From assembly GCA_016715995.1 (NCBI GenBank), contig JADJXF010000017.1, positions 1 through 64,000 of the forward strand: a stretch of 64,000 bases of DNA. Reading direction: 5' to 3'. Origin of the DNA: Flavobacteriales bacterium (GTDB taxonomy: Bacteria; Bacteroidota; Bacteroidia; Flavobacteriales_F; PHOS-HE28). Under the pieces are notes generated by a model, which did not search any database, was not told where the DNA came from, and worked only from the letters and a program-made list of their open reading frames with translations. Positions 43,530-52,631 of this stretch are shown here, piece by piece; position 1 is the stretch's first letter; every line of letters begins with the position of its first letter. A program made the translations under genes and the position numbers.

Positions 43530-44656
43530 TCAATCGAGCTTGCCACGGGGCGATGCGCCCGCGAGCTGCTCAGGACGTGTGGCCTGTTCGTACTCCGACT
43601 GCGAGCACGCCAGGCCGTCCTTGAAGAAGAAAGTGCCACCCCATTTGTGGAAGACGCGGCGGTATTCGGTCACCAGCCCGTTCGATTCCAGCGTTACCAG
43701 TGTGGTCACCTTCCGGATTCAACGATGAGGTCCTCGGTCCGGTTGACGATGATTTCCTCAACCGTCACGACCGGTCGTGATTCCAACGATTCATTCGCTC
43801 GGGCAGGAGCCACCGGCGAAGGCTCCTCCACCAGCACCGGCTCGATGCTCCGGCGTGCATCCTCGCCCTCATGTGCTTCCGAGGCAAGGGCGTTCCGCTG
43901 AGGCACCGGCGGCGGGGGCGGCTGAGGCTTCGGCTTCTCCTGCACGGGTGCAGGCGGAGGTGGCGGCTTCGGTTCTTCCTTCACAGCTTGTTGCGCGCGC
44001 TGACGCTCCTCTTCCTTTCGCGCCGCTTCCAGTTTGGCCTGTTCAGCCTTGACCAGCGCGGCTGCTTGCTTCTCCTGCTCGCTTCGCGCCTTAGCCTCGG
44101 CTTTGGCAGCCTCGGCTTTGGCTTTCGCCTCGCTCGATGCCGCCTGTTGCTCCTCCTTCTGCCGCTTCTCCACCTTCACAACGGCCTCCTGCAACTGCGA
44201 TTGGATGGACTTGGTGTAGTCGGTGTCGTAGTCGAAGTCGCCCGCCGCGTTGTCGTAGCGGATCATGCCCACCGGTTGGTTGAAGACCACCGTGTTGATG
44301 TCGTCGTACTGCTTGAACAGGGACACGGCGAAATCGAACGGCGTGAATCCATTGGGGGCTGCGTCCGAAGGCACGCGCGTGTCGAAGGAGAGCTTTTTTG
44401 ATACGAAGCCGTCCTTCTCAAAGGAGATGATGTAGTTCGCACCGAGTTCCAGGTCGAGCGAGAACTTGGAGAGATTGCTCGTCAGCGAGCGCTCTTTGAC
44501 GCCGTCCTTGTATACCACGGCACGCGCGCCATTCAAGTCCCCGACTCCACCTTCATGCGGCCGTTAAGCGTGAAACGGCCTTGAGCAAGAGCGGTATCGG
44601 AGAATCCGATGAGGGCCAGGGAAAAGGAGGGGCCGCAGCAATTCTCGCACGTTCAT
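43530..44656 (-). CDS. secreted protein with coiled-coil/proline-rich middle, multiply frameshifted
   Basis: Three apparent indels (near 44618-44626, 44539-44542 and 43715-43723) split a gene that, joined, codes about 375 residues. It has a signal peptide (LIGFSDTALAQ), a beta domain (LNGRMKV, AVVYKDGVKERSLTSNLSKF, LGANYIISFEKDGFVSKKLS) like carboxypeptidase-regulatory folds, a long Ala/Glu/Lys helix (about 150-220), a Pro-rich linker (EPKPPPPPAPVQEKPKPQPP) and a C-terminal domain (VTTLVTLESNGLVTEYRRVF, KWGGTFFFKDGLACSQSEYE). This resembles the outer-membrane-linked proteins of Bacteroidota. No enzyme is implied. Confidence 0.6.
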
Positions 44657-44697
44657 GGCTTGAACCAACAGGGCCGGTGTACGTAGCAAGGCCTCGC

Positions 44698-45161
44698 ATG
44701 GTTCATCCGTTCCTCCGTCTCCTGTATGCGTCGGCCTTGGTCGCTGTGGTAACGACGACCGCCGCGCAGTCCCCCGAGGCGCAACTCGCCTCCCTTGATT
44801 CACTCTTCGGGGGGACGGTCCGGTTCAAGTTCGACAAGCGCCATCAGCTGCTCATCGACTATTACGACGCCAGCGGCCGCTTCCGGCAGGACATTGTCCC
44901 CTTGGAGCAGATGGATGCGGATCTGGTCTCCTTCTCACTTGAGGAAGACGCCGTGATCATTCGGTGCAAAGCGGAGCATGGCCTTGCACGAGCAAGGAGC
45001 TCTTCAAACTCAACACCATTCGCCGCACAGGCCGCAGCAACCTCCCTCGGCCGATTCATGACCCGGCAGGCACGGCCGCGATCGCCGCCCTGCAGAAACT
45101 GCTGCACAGCTCGACGGGGCTGCTCACCGAAACCCATCCCGCATCGAAGCGTATGAACTGA
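44698..45161 (+). CDS. secreted hypothetical protein, frameshifted
   Basis: MVHPFLRLLYASALVAVVTT gives a signal peptide, followed by QLASLDSLFGGTVRFKFDKR and RQDIVPLEQMDADLVSFSLE in frame. The end (CTSKELFKLNTIRRTGRSNL and on to PASKRMN) is in another frame. One more T at 44984-44985 joins them into 154 residues. The beta-rich middle fits a small periplasmic domain. No family is recognised. It starts a plus-strand run of small exported proteins. Confidence 0.5.
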
Positions 45162-45185
45162 CGCTTTCGCAAAAACCGAACGACC

Positions 45186-45716
45186 ATGCGCCCAGCCCTT
45201 CTCGTTCTTCTCGTCTCCTTCGGAATGGGCGCGAACGCGCAATACCTGGCCGACAACCGTCAGCCGAATCCAGCCGATGAATTCTACCGCGCAGGCGAAA
45301 AAGCATACCGGAACGGTGATCACCGCATGGCCGTCCAACTTTTCACCAAGGTGCTGGAGATCGATGCTGATCATGTGAATGCCATGCTCCAGAGAGGATT
45401 CTGCCACACGCTGCTCGCGGAGTACGACATGGCCGTGGCCGATTTCACGGCGGTGATCGAGCGGAAGCCCGAACACGCGTGGGCATACACGAGCCGCGGC
45501 AGCGCCCACGCCAAATCAGGCCGTCACGGTCTCGCCATCGCCGACTTCGAGCGGGTGATCGCCCTCGATCCGAAGAACACTGAAGCCTACAACAACAGAG
45601 GCTGGTCGCGCAAAGCGCTTGGCGATGAGCAAGGCGCTTGCAAGGACTGGAAGACCAGCCAGCGGCTCGGTAATGGCGAAGCCCGAATCATTCAACAGAA
45701 CAATCGCTGCAAATGA
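45186..45716 (+). CDS. secreted TPR protein
   Basis: The product is 176 residues with a signal peptide (MRPALLVLLVSFGMGANA). Three tetratricopeptide repeats follow at about 35-145: YRAGEKAYRNGDHRMAVQLF, LQRGFCHTLLAEYDMAVADF and YTSRGSAHAKSGRHGLAIAD, with a final YNNRGWSRKALGDEQGACKD capping repeat. It probably serves as a protein-binding scaffold in the periplasm. Its stop overlaps the next start as ATGA. Confidence 0.8.
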   Translation: MRPALLVLLVSFGMGANAQYLADNRQPNPADEFYRAGEKAYRNGDHRMAVQLFTKVLEIDADHVNAMLQRGFCHTLLAEYDMAVADFTAVIERKPEHAWAYTSRGSAHAKSGRHGLAIADFERVIALDPKNTEAYNNRGWSRKALGDEQGACKDWKTSQRLGNGEARIIQQNNRCK

Positions 45717-46117
45717 ACCGCATCATCACGCTGATCACGGCCTTACTCGTCGGACTCGGAAGCTCCGCTCAGGACCAGAACCACGCGGAATGCGTCCTCA
45801 AGACCGGCAGCAAGTGGGGCGCGCCCTGCGAGCACTGCCAGAGCTATGTGGAGGGCTACAAGCGCGACTTCAGCGGCACCTATCAGGTGGAACTGAAGAA
45901 CATCTGCCGCGACGTGATTGAGGTGAAAGTGGCCGTTCAGGAGAAGAACGGGACCTGGAGGACCTTCCCTGTTCGCGCGCTCGGACCCGAGGAGAGCATG
46001 CGCGCGTTCGCATGCGATGGCAGCGGCAAGTACCTCTATTGGGTGCGGCGTGCCAACGACACGGAGATCGTGCTCCCCACCGATCGGGAGATCATCACCG
46101 CCTACAACGGCAAGTGA
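45713..46117 (+). CDS. small secreted protein, unknown function
   Basis: The product is 134 residues with a signal peptide (about 1-19, ending GSSAQ). The mature protein contains CEHCQSYVEGYKRDF and ICRDVIEVKVAVQEKNGTWR, a beta-rich domain with four cysteines that could form disulfides outside the cytoplasm. No family is recognised. It is translationally coupled to the TPR protein by a 4-base overlap, so the two may work together. Confidence 0.65.
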   Translation: MNRIITLITALLVGLGSSAQDQNHAECVLKTGSKWGAPCEHCQSYVEGYKRDFSGTYQVELKNICRDVIEVKVAVQEKNGTWRTFPVRALGPEESMRAFACDGSGKYLYWVRRANDTEIVLPTDREIITAYNGK

Positions 46118-46254
46118 ACCGCAGCGCGGGGCATCGAGACCGGCATCGGCGGCCTTGGCCGTTTTGCACGGAGGGTTGTTGATGCGCGACCCGCTTCGCC
46201 GGAATCCTCAGGCCCACCAGCGGTGGACATTTGAGAGCCTTACCGCATCCGGCC

Positions 46255-46646
46255 ATGCCCAGCAAGCGCTTCCACATCGACCGTACGGAGACTTCACCAC
46301 AGATCGACCTCGACTTGGACCAAGGCGTGCTCGAATTCATCGGCCATTCCTGCCGCACAACTCGGAGCACTTCTATTCCCGTGTTTACCGCTGGATAGAT
46401 GAGTATCTCGAAGAACCTCGGGAGCAGACGACGGTGAACATGAAGCTGGATTACCTGGATACCAGTTCCAGCAAGCACCTCTACAACATCTTCCAACGCC
46501 TGAACGCCGTGAATGAGCGCGGACAGCACGTACGCGTCAACTGGCACTTCGAGACTGGCGATGAGGAGATGGCTGAAACGGGCAAGGACTACCAAAGCCT
46601 CTTCCAACTCGATTTTAATTTCGTGGAGGTCCGCGAACTCTTCTGA
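46255..46646 (+). CDS. SiaC-like regulatory phosphoprotein (DUF1987), frameshifted, copy 1
   Basis: MPSKRFHIDRTETSPQIDLD and on to FIGHS is in one frame; LPHNSEHFYSRVYRWIDEYL and on to the stop is in another. One more C at 46349-46350 joins them. The conserved core is NMKLDYLDTSSSKHLYNIFQ, with the Thr/Ser site phosphorylated in SiaC, then GDEEMAETGKDYQSLF. SiaC-type proteins switch a diguanylate cyclase or other partner according to phosphorylation by SiaB and dephosphorylation by SiaA. Neither partner is adjacent. A second copy is at 49084. Confidence 0.78.
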
Positions 46647-46815
46647 GCGGACCAGGCACTTTCCATTGCTGTGCACCTGCTCAAATTGGCAGGATACCCA
46701 AGCATGCACATTGCGTCAGCCATGCTTCCAGATTGAAGCCGCGCCTGCGGGGCTTTCGGCACTTCCGAAACCAGGATCGCGCTAGTCCCGTATGCCTGTT
46801 ACTAGCAATTCGACC

Positions 46816-47013
46816 ATGAAGCCTGTTCCCATATCCTACTACCAGGAAGTGTTGGATAAGATCAGCCACGCCGACCGTGCCACCTTTCGGAAGGAATTGC
46901 GCAAAGCGTTCAAGCGATTGATGCCCGAGCAGCGCGCCGAGCTCAAACAGTGGTTCCGAACGGCCTGTTTGTGCCGGACGATGACGGCCGTGCCCGCGCT
47001 GCGGAAAGCGTGA
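46816..47013 (+). CDS. small hypothetical protein
   Basis: A 65-residue protein from ATG 46816 (an ATG at 46792 is an alternative). MKPVPISYYQEVLDKISHAD is followed by a basic helix, FRKELRKAFKRLMPEQRAEL, and KQWFRTACLC. No signal peptide is seen. The function is unknown. Its stop forms TGATCA with the stop of the convergent gene. Confidence 0.55.
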   Translation: MKPVPISYYQEVLDKISHADRATFRKELRKAFKRLMPEQRAELKQWFRTACLCRTMTAVPALRKA

Positions 47014-47720
47014 TCAGTTGAAATGGCGGCTGTTCCAGGCCTCGCGGCTGAACTGCCCGAAGAAGGCGAACCAGCCGAAGAGGGTGAAACCGCTGAAGAC
47101 CATCACGGTCCAGAACAGCAGGAGCGCACGTTGCGGATTGAATAGGCTCATCGACGCATCACCCATCCACTGCGTCGGCATGAACACGGTGCAGAGGATG
47201 GCGAAAAGCACCACGAGCGACGCGAGGTGCAATGGTCCGCGCACCGGCCAGTAGAGCAGTGCCCGCCACGGCGAAAGGTCAGTGCCCCAGCGATCGACGA
47301 GGTAATAACGGTCCTGTCCGATGGGCACGAATAACAACGGGTCGACCTCGCTATCGCATAAGCGGAAGCGCGCAGAAGGAGCCATGATCATGTACCCGGT
47401 GATGGGGCTTCTGCACGCTGCTCCAACGCGCGTATGGCCAGGACGGCCCGTCCTGGGATCTCACCTCTATAGAGTCCGCTTTCCAAGAAGCGCAGGCGGT
47501 GCTTCACGCATAGGGATTTGATCGTTTCGAGCGAGTACACGCGGTCAGGGTTGGCCAAGCGCAACTGGGCCGGTGCCGGCTTCCGCGAGGCACGAACCAC
47601 CGCGCGCAGGATGTCATCGCGCTTCTGCTCCTCGTCCAGCCAACCATGCACCTGCTCCAGCAACCGTGCCTGACCCAGGAGCACCTGTTCCAACCGTTCA
47701 CGCTCCGTCTTCGCTGACAT
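47014..47720 (-). CDS. two-helix membrane protein with N-terminal soluble part, frameshifted
   Basis: Two frames overlap as ATGA at 47388-47391: MSAKTERERLEQVLLGQARL and on to RALEQRAEAP, and MIMAPSARFRLCDSEVDPLL and on to the stop. With one more base at 47404-47407 (GGGG) they join into 235 residues ending with two membrane helices (about 160-180 and 200-220). I favour one protein because the phrase RVYSLETIKSLCVKHRLRFL followed by APSARFRLCDSEVDP recurs as one unit in Bacteroidota proteins I recall. Two coupled genes remain possible. The function is unknown. Confidence 0.6.
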
Positions 47721-47779
47721 GGGAGGTTGATTTCAATCGCTGGAGTAACGCTGCGATCCGGAGATCAGTTCGCTGTTGG

Positions 47780-48157
47780 TCACATTCCTTCGGCTTCCGG
47801 CAAGACACCCGCGGCTCCAACCTCGGCGGCCTCCGCAAGCCGCACATGCTCAGGCGCATCGGCAGCAATCGAGGAGCGCGCGGTGCTGTTCGGCGGCAGC
47901 ACCCCGCATTGGGCATTCACAGCAATCGGACTTCGGAAGGTCCCCTTCTCCACTACCACGTTCCAGACCGCCTCGAATGGCACCACGAATCGTACGGGTG
48001 ATTCCTCGAAGAGGCCGCCGTAATACGAGTGGGACTTGCCCAGTTTGTAGTTCTTGTAGTCCCGACCGGTCATGAACTTGACCTTGGTGGCCACGTCGAT
48101 ATGCACTCATGATGACTCCTTCTTCTTGAGCTCGAAGGTTTTGTGGAGGAACTTCAT
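47780..48157 (-). CDS. DUF1883-like protein with interrupted N-terminus
   Basis: MKFLHKTFELKKKESS (from 48157) is followed by an in-frame TGA and then HIDVATKVKFMTGRDYKNYK, SYYGGLFEESPVRFVVPFEA and WNVVVEKGTF in the same frame. DUF1883 proteins have this order without a break, so a pair of indels near 48108-48125 probably created the stop. Otherwise translation would have to start at the GTG at 48106. The 35 residues after IAVNAQCGVLPPNS are Ala/Glu-rich. It is a small cytoplasmic protein of unknown function next to a stress-protein gene. Confidence 0.6.
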
Positions 48158-48199
48158 GGGAATCTGCTTGTTCGGCCAAAGATAGTCAGGTGCCGCAGC

Positions 48200-48998
48200 C
48201 TAAAGCTTCACGCTCAGCACAGGGAAGGTCGTGTGGTTCACGATGTCCTCTGTTAAGCTGCCATTGACCACATGGAAGAAGCCCTTGCGGCCGTGGGTGG
48301 CCATGGCGATCATGTCCGCATCGATGCCACGGGCGAAGTTGAGGATGCCCTCCTCGATGCTGAGGTCGTTGTAAATGGTGGCGGTGAACTTGCGGAGCTC
48401 ATGCCGCTGCAGGAACGCGTCGATGGCGCGATGGCTGTCCTCACTGCGCTCGGAAGCTCTTCGGCGTGTTCACCTTGAGCAGATGCACCTTCGGGTCCCA
48501 GATGTCGATGACCGGCCGGAAGGCATCGAACTTCTCCACATCGATCGGGCTGAAATTCGAGGCGAACACCAGGTCGTTCACCTTCAGTTCTTCCACATGA
48601 TGCTTGATCACCAGCACCGGCATCGGTGCGTTGCGGACGATGCGCTGCGTGTTCGATCCCACGATTCCGCGCAGGCCTGTGGCCCCATGCGACCCCATCA
48701 CGATGAGGTCCGCTTGGGCGATGCGGTCGTTCTTGAACATCTCTGTCAGCGCGAGCTGGCGGAGCATGAATTTCTTCAGCTCCACGCCCTCTAGGAAAGG
48801 CAGCTGCGGTACGCGGTCCAGCTTCGCCTCGATCTCGTCGCGGAGCTTCTGGTTCTCCGGGTGGAAATCCGTCATCTGCTCATACACATGCACCACATCG
48901 ATGCATGCGCCCGTAGCGCGCAATGGTTGCGGCCGCGCGAAGCGCATCGGTAGCGCAATCAGAGAAATCAAAGGCACGACAATGGTCTTCACGGTCAT
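48200..48998 (-). CDS. two-domain universal stress protein, frameshifted
   Basis: The clear middle frame holds CIDVVHVYEQ, QADLIVMGSHGATGLRGIVG and APMPVLVIKHHVEELKVND. The N-terminus (PFDFSDCATDALRAA, another frame) is recovered by indels near 48969-48974 and 48916-48921, and the second Usp domain (RAIDAFLQRHELRKF, DADMIAMATHGRKGFFHV, and on to FPVLSVKL) by one near 48452-48460. Joined, it is about 266 residues with two Usp domains, each with a G-x2-G ATP-type loop. It is a cytoplasmic stress protein, perhaps activated when growth stops. Confidence 0.75.
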
Positions 48999-49071
48999 GG
49001 CAGCATGGATTGGCCGCTGAAAGTTAGTTGCCGGACCGTTCCCTTGTTCCAGCGCCTTCCGTATCCCCGCC

Positions 49072-49079
49072 TACATTCG
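49072..49079 (+). promoter_or_regulatory. TACATTCG -7-like box
   Basis: TACATTCG lies 4 bases before the start at 49084, an exact TAnnTTCG match. The transcript would have almost no leader. Confidence 0.4.
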
Positions 49080-49083
49080 CGCA

Positions 49084-49476
49084 ATGCCCCATGAGACCGG
49101 GTCGTATCGGGTTGCCGCCACCGCGAAAACACCTGCTTTCTCGCTGGCGCCAGAGGCTTGGTGGAGATCACCGGATGCTCCATCATGGAGAACGCGGACC
49201 GGGTCTATGGCCCATTCTACGAAGCGTTGGAGGCTTACCTGGCCGTCTCCTGCCCCTCGGACCACGGTCCGGGTCTCACTCACTTACTTCAACTCCAGTT
49301 CTGCCAAGTACGTCCTCGACCTGCTCAAGCGGCTTGAGGATGCGCACATGGCCGGGGCCACCCGAGCGGTCCTGGAGTGGCTCCATGCACCGGATGACCT
49401 CGACATGATGGAGGCCGGTCGCGACTATAAGAGCCTATTGGAGTTCCCGGTGAAACTGGTGGGAGGCGGACCCTGA
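49084..49476 (+). CDS. SiaC-like regulatory phosphoprotein (DUF1987), frameshifted, copy 2
   Basis: MPHETGSYRVAATAKTPAFS is in frame with SLTYFNSSSAKYVLDLLKRL and AGRDYKSLLEFPVKLVG, but the middle reads correctly only in another frame (LVEITGCSIMENADRVYGPF then YEALEAYL). Compensating indels near 49158 and 49248 explain this. The FNSSSAKY segment matches the phosphorylated Thr/Ser site region of SiaC and of the copy at 46255. It is probably a second phospho-switch with a different partner. Confidence 0.72.
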   Translation: MPHETGSYRVAATAKTPAFSLAPEAWWRSPDAPSWRTRTGSMAHSTKRWRLTWPSPAPRTTVRVSLTYFNSSSAKYVLDLLKRLEDAHMAGATRAVLEWLHAPDDLDMMEAGRDYKSLLEFPVKLVGGGP

Positions 49477-49477
49477 T

Positions 49478-50216
49478 TCACGGCCCGCCGAAGACCTCGT
49501 TCCACTCGCGCTCGCTGATGGCCTGACCATCGCGGAAATGCACCACCTGCCCCCAGGGATGGCTCACCCGGCGGAAGACCCCCTTGCGACCATTCGCCAC
49601 CACGCTACGCTCCAGCACCACAGCCCGGCCTTCCAAGTAGGATCGCTCCGTGACGCCGTCGGGCATCGGTGGAATCGTCTGGGCTTCGGACGGAGCAGCT
49701 GACTCCTTCATCACCGGAATCGGCTTTGAATCAGGTCGCGCTGTCTCGCGCTTTGGAACAGTTTCCCCCACTTTGGGATGGGGAATCTCAGTTGGCCTCG
49801 GTTTGGACGATTCAACTGTATCGACTTCGCCACCCGATGGCACGTCAACAATCAGCTTGGCAACCTCGGCTGGAATCCCGGGGTAGCTCGCCTCGGATTC
49901 CGCCTCTTGCTTGGCAATCAATGCTGTCAGGTCCTGAATCTTCACTTTCGGGTAGACATTCAAAGGGCGCAGCCTGCGTGCCTCGGTGTAATGGGCTAGT
50001 GCCTGCCTGTACTGTTGACCCCTGGAATGAGCGCTCAGCATCGGCCATAACAGACTGAAAAACAACGTCCTTAGCCGCATCATCCTGCTCCTTCTTAGCA
50101 ATACGCGCGCGTTCCTTGGCACTGAGGTTGGCGAACTCGCGAGTCAGGCTGGTATCCGATTGGGAAAACCCCTGCGCTACGAGGACAAGCCATATGGTCA
50201 GGAGAGCGAAACGCAT
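49478..50216 (-). CDS. secreted protein with TPR-like segment, frameshifted
   Basis: From 50216 MRFALLTIWLVLVAQGFSQS gives a signal peptide and ANLSAKERARIAKKEQDDAA a helix. After an indel near 50018-50024 the frame continues QQYRQALAHYTEARRLRPLN (one TPR-like hairpin), a Pro/Glu/Ser-rich linker and a C-terminal part, RRVSHPWGQVVHFRDGQAIS. Total about 246 residues. A TPR next to such linkers is common in Bacteroidota periplasmic proteins. The function is unknown. Confidence 0.55.
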
Positions 50217-50423
50217 GGTAGCTGGCAGGCGAAACTAGCGGTGCGGGTCAGTAGTATTCAGCCATACCCGATGGATCGCCCAGGCAAGGCAAGGTTGATA
50301 CGCTGAAATGGCCGGCGCTGTTCAGGCATCCTTCGTCGAAACGGGCAACGGGGATACCTTTCGCCCACCTGACCCACGAACCGGCATCAGGCCCACGTTT
50401 GCCTTAGCACACCTGAAATAACG

Positions 50424-51260
50424 ATGCGCACCCCCTTCCTGCCGTTGCTTGCCATTGCCCTGCTGGCCGCTTGTCAATCCGATCCGAAATCCAGCCCTGA
50501 ATACCAGCAATTGTCTGAGGATGCGGGCCGGTCCGCGTCGCAAGTGGCCCAGCGCGATTCCACCATCAACATGCTGTTCGGCACCATGAACCGCATCAGC
50601 GAGAATCTGCGCACCATACGTGCCAAACAGGGCCAGTTGCTTGGGCCAGATCACGGCGCGGAAGGACCCGACGTGGAGCAGCGGGTGATGGAGGATCCGG
50701 CCGGCATCGATGCCCTGCTCAACGAGAACAAGGAGTTGATAGGCAAGCTCCGGAAACAGGCCAAGGCTTCGGCAGGTACACTCGCCGAGTTAGAGAAGAC
50801 AGTGGCGCTTCTCGAATCCAGCCTTGCTGAGAAGGATGCGGAGATCGGCCCTGGAAGGAGCAGCTCGCGAGCACCAACAGCTCGCTGGCAACCCCTGATT
50901 GAGATGTACCGCGACAAGAGCCAGGTCTCCGACATGCAGCGCTATGAGATGAACACGCGCTGGTACGCCATCGGCACCCAGAAGGAGCTTCGCGCGAATG
51001 GCGTGCTGGCCAAGGAAGGCGGCATCGCTGGAATCGGCGCGGTGAACAAGCTGAATGCGGAGAACCTGCCGAAGGACTACTTCACGCAAATCGACATGAC
51101 CCGCACGCTTGAGATCCCTTTGGCTGCCAAGAAGGCCAAGCTCGCCACGGCCCATCCAGCGGGGAGCTACCGCTTGGAGGAGGGTGCGGAGAAACTGGTG
51201 ATCACCGACCCCAACGCCTTCTGGAGCCTCAGCAAGTATCTGGTGGTCGTAGTGGAATAG
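50424..51260 (+). CDS. coiled-coil lipoprotein with a locally shifted segment
   Basis: The product is 278 residues. The signal MRTPFLPLLAIALLAAC has a lipobox (LAAC, Cys17). Residues 25-165 are a long coiled coil (LRTIRAKQGQL, ENKELIGKLRKQAKASAGTL). At about 142-157 the reading GPGRSSSRAPTARW breaks the helix. The neighbouring frame at 50846-50895 reads LKEQLASTNSSLATL, a perfect continuation, so two compensating indels are likely. Residues 175-278 form a beta domain of a type seen in Bacteroidota lipoproteins. It is probably an outer-membrane-anchored structural protein. Confidence 0.7.
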   Translation: MRTPFLPLLAIALLAACQSDPKSSPEYQQLSEDAGRSASQVAQRDSTINMLFGTMNRISENLRTIRAKQGQLLGPDHGAEGPDVEQRVMEDPAGIDALLNENKELIGKLRKQAKASAGTLAELEKTVALLESSLAEKDAEIGPGRSSSRAPTARWQPLIEMYRDKSQVSDMQRYEMNTRWYAIGTQKELRANGVLAKEGGIAGIGAVNKLNAENLPKDYFTQIDMTRTLEIPLAAKKAKLATAHPAGSYRLEEGAEKLVITDPNAFWSLSKYLVVVVE

Positions 51261-51270
51261 GCGCGCGGAC

Positions 51271-52146
51271 TCACGAGCCCTTGGTGCCCCGTACGAGCTG
51301 TTCGATGGCATCCCACATCCCGGGCTCGATCTGCTCCAGCAGGTTGAACTGTCCAGCGCCCTTCAACCACTCCCCGCCATCGATGGTCACCACCTCGCCG
51401 TTGATGTAAGCGCTGTAGGGGGAGAGCAGGAAGGTCACGAGATCGGCTAGCTCATGGTGCTCGCCCAGCCGGCCAAGCGGCACTTTCTTCCGCATGTCGA
51501 ACTTCTCCACCAGCTCCCCTGGCATCAGCCGGCTCCAAGCGCCTTTCGTGGGGAATGGACCTGGTGCCACCGCGTTGCAGCGGATGCCATGCCTTCCCCA
51601 CTCTGCTGCGAGCGACCGCGTGAGGGCCAGCACGCCAGCCTTCGCGCAGGCGCTGGGCACCACGTAGCCCGATCCCGTCCACGCATAGGTCGTCACGATG
51701 TTCAGGATGGCGCGGTCGCGCTCGCCTTGCGCAATCCAGTGCTTGCCGAAGCTGAGTGTGCAGTTGACAGAGCCCATCAGCACGATGTCAATGATGGTCT
51801 GGAAGGCTTTGCTGCTGAGCCGCTCGGTAGGGCTGATGAAATTGCCCGCTGCGTTGTTCACCAGCGCATCGGCTTTGCCAAAACGCGATAGGACGGCTTC
51901 ACGCATCGCCTCCACCTGCTCCCAATCACGCACATCGCAGACCACCGGCAGCACCGTGCCCAAAGCCGACATCTCCTCCGCTGCCTTATCCAGCGACTCC
52001 TTTTTGCGGCTGGTGATGCACACGCTCGCCCCCAAACGCAGGCATTGCTCGGCCATAGCCCGACCCAGGCCCGTCCCTCCACCGGTGATCACCACCACCA
52101 TTCCGTTCAGCGCGCCTTCGCGCAGCATGGGTGCCTTCGCGCTCAT
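51271..52146 (-). CDS. SDR-family 2,4-dienoyl-CoA reductase-like oxidoreductase
   Basis: The product is 291 residues. NAD(P) is bound at VVVITGGGTGLGRAM, followed by CDVRDWEQVEAM and VNNAAGNF. The usual YxxxK is replaced by SACAKAG (Ser-x3-Lys), as in the decr/2,4-dienoyl-CoA reductase subgroup, which lacks the Tyr. GPFPTKGAWSRL and VTIDGGEWL complete the pattern. It probably reduces unsaturated fatty acyl-CoA during beta-oxidation. No other beta-oxidation genes are adjacent. Confidence 0.83.
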   Translation of the reverse strand: MSAKAPMLREGALNGMVVVITGGGTGLGRAMAEQCLRLGASVCITSRKKESLDKAAEEMSALGTVLPVVCDVRDWEQVEAMREAVLSRFGKADALVNNAAGNFISPTERLSSKAFQTIIDIVLMGSVNCTLSFGKHWIAQGERDRAILNIVTTYAWTGSGYVVPSACAKAGVLALTRSLAAEWGRHGIRCNAVAPGPFPTKGAWSRLMPGELVEKFDMRKKVPLGRLGEHHELADLVTFLLSPYSAYINGEVVTIDGGEWLKGAGQFNLLEQIEPGMWDAIEQLVRGTKGS

Positions 52147-52187
52147 GTTCCTTGGTTTGCGGCCAAGATACCCGGCACGGCAGGGAA

Positions 52188-52195
52188 TACCTTCG
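52188..52195 (+). promoter_or_regulatory. TACCTTCG -7-like box
   Basis: TACCTTCG lies 23 bases before the start at 52219, an exact TAnnTTCG match. Confidence 0.4.
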
Positions 52196-52218
52196 CATGC
52201 ACGATTCCCGGCCTTCGT

Positions 52219-52631
52219 ATGCGCACCGAATATCCCGCTAAAGTGCTCCCGGCTTGGGGCGAGGCGATCAGCGGCAATGCAGGCCTGCGCGATTGGCTCA
52301 TCAAGAATGGCTATCCGGAATTGGGGCTGTTCACCTTCGCGCTACGCAACAAACCCGATGCGCGGCAATGGCTGATGGATCATGGCCATCCGCACCTGAT
52401 GGCCAGATCAACGGGATTGAGGGCGACACAGCAGCGCTTGACTGGCTGGAGCGCCACGGAATGCCGGTGCTCAAGCAAGTGGCCCTGGCGGGTGATGGGG
52501 AAACCGATGCCATCCGCTGGCTCGTGGAACATGGGCATCGGGAGCTGGCCATGATCGGCCATAAGATGCACGTTGTGAAGCGCCAGTTGGATGAGGATTA
52601 CACGGACCCGCACAAATACCCACAAGCCTAG
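52219..52631 (+). CDS. repeat protein, possibly ankyrin-like, frameshifted
   Basis: MRTEYPAKVLPAWGEAISGN, then RDWLIKNGYPELGLFTFALR and RQWLMDHGHPHLMA, is in one frame; INGIEGDTAALDWLERHGMP and IRWLVEHGHRELAMIGHKMH are in another. One more C at 52401-52406 joins them into 137 residues. Four units of the form ...WLxxxGxxEL... recur every 30-35 residues, like short helical repeats. No signal peptide is present. The gene ends in CTAG shared with the convergent CPBP gene. Confidence 0.6.

Noticed and set aside
48106..48157. TGA in the DUF1883-like gene as a selenocysteine codon
   Set aside because: No SECIS-like structure noticed and no selenocysteine genes in the window; local indels explain it better.
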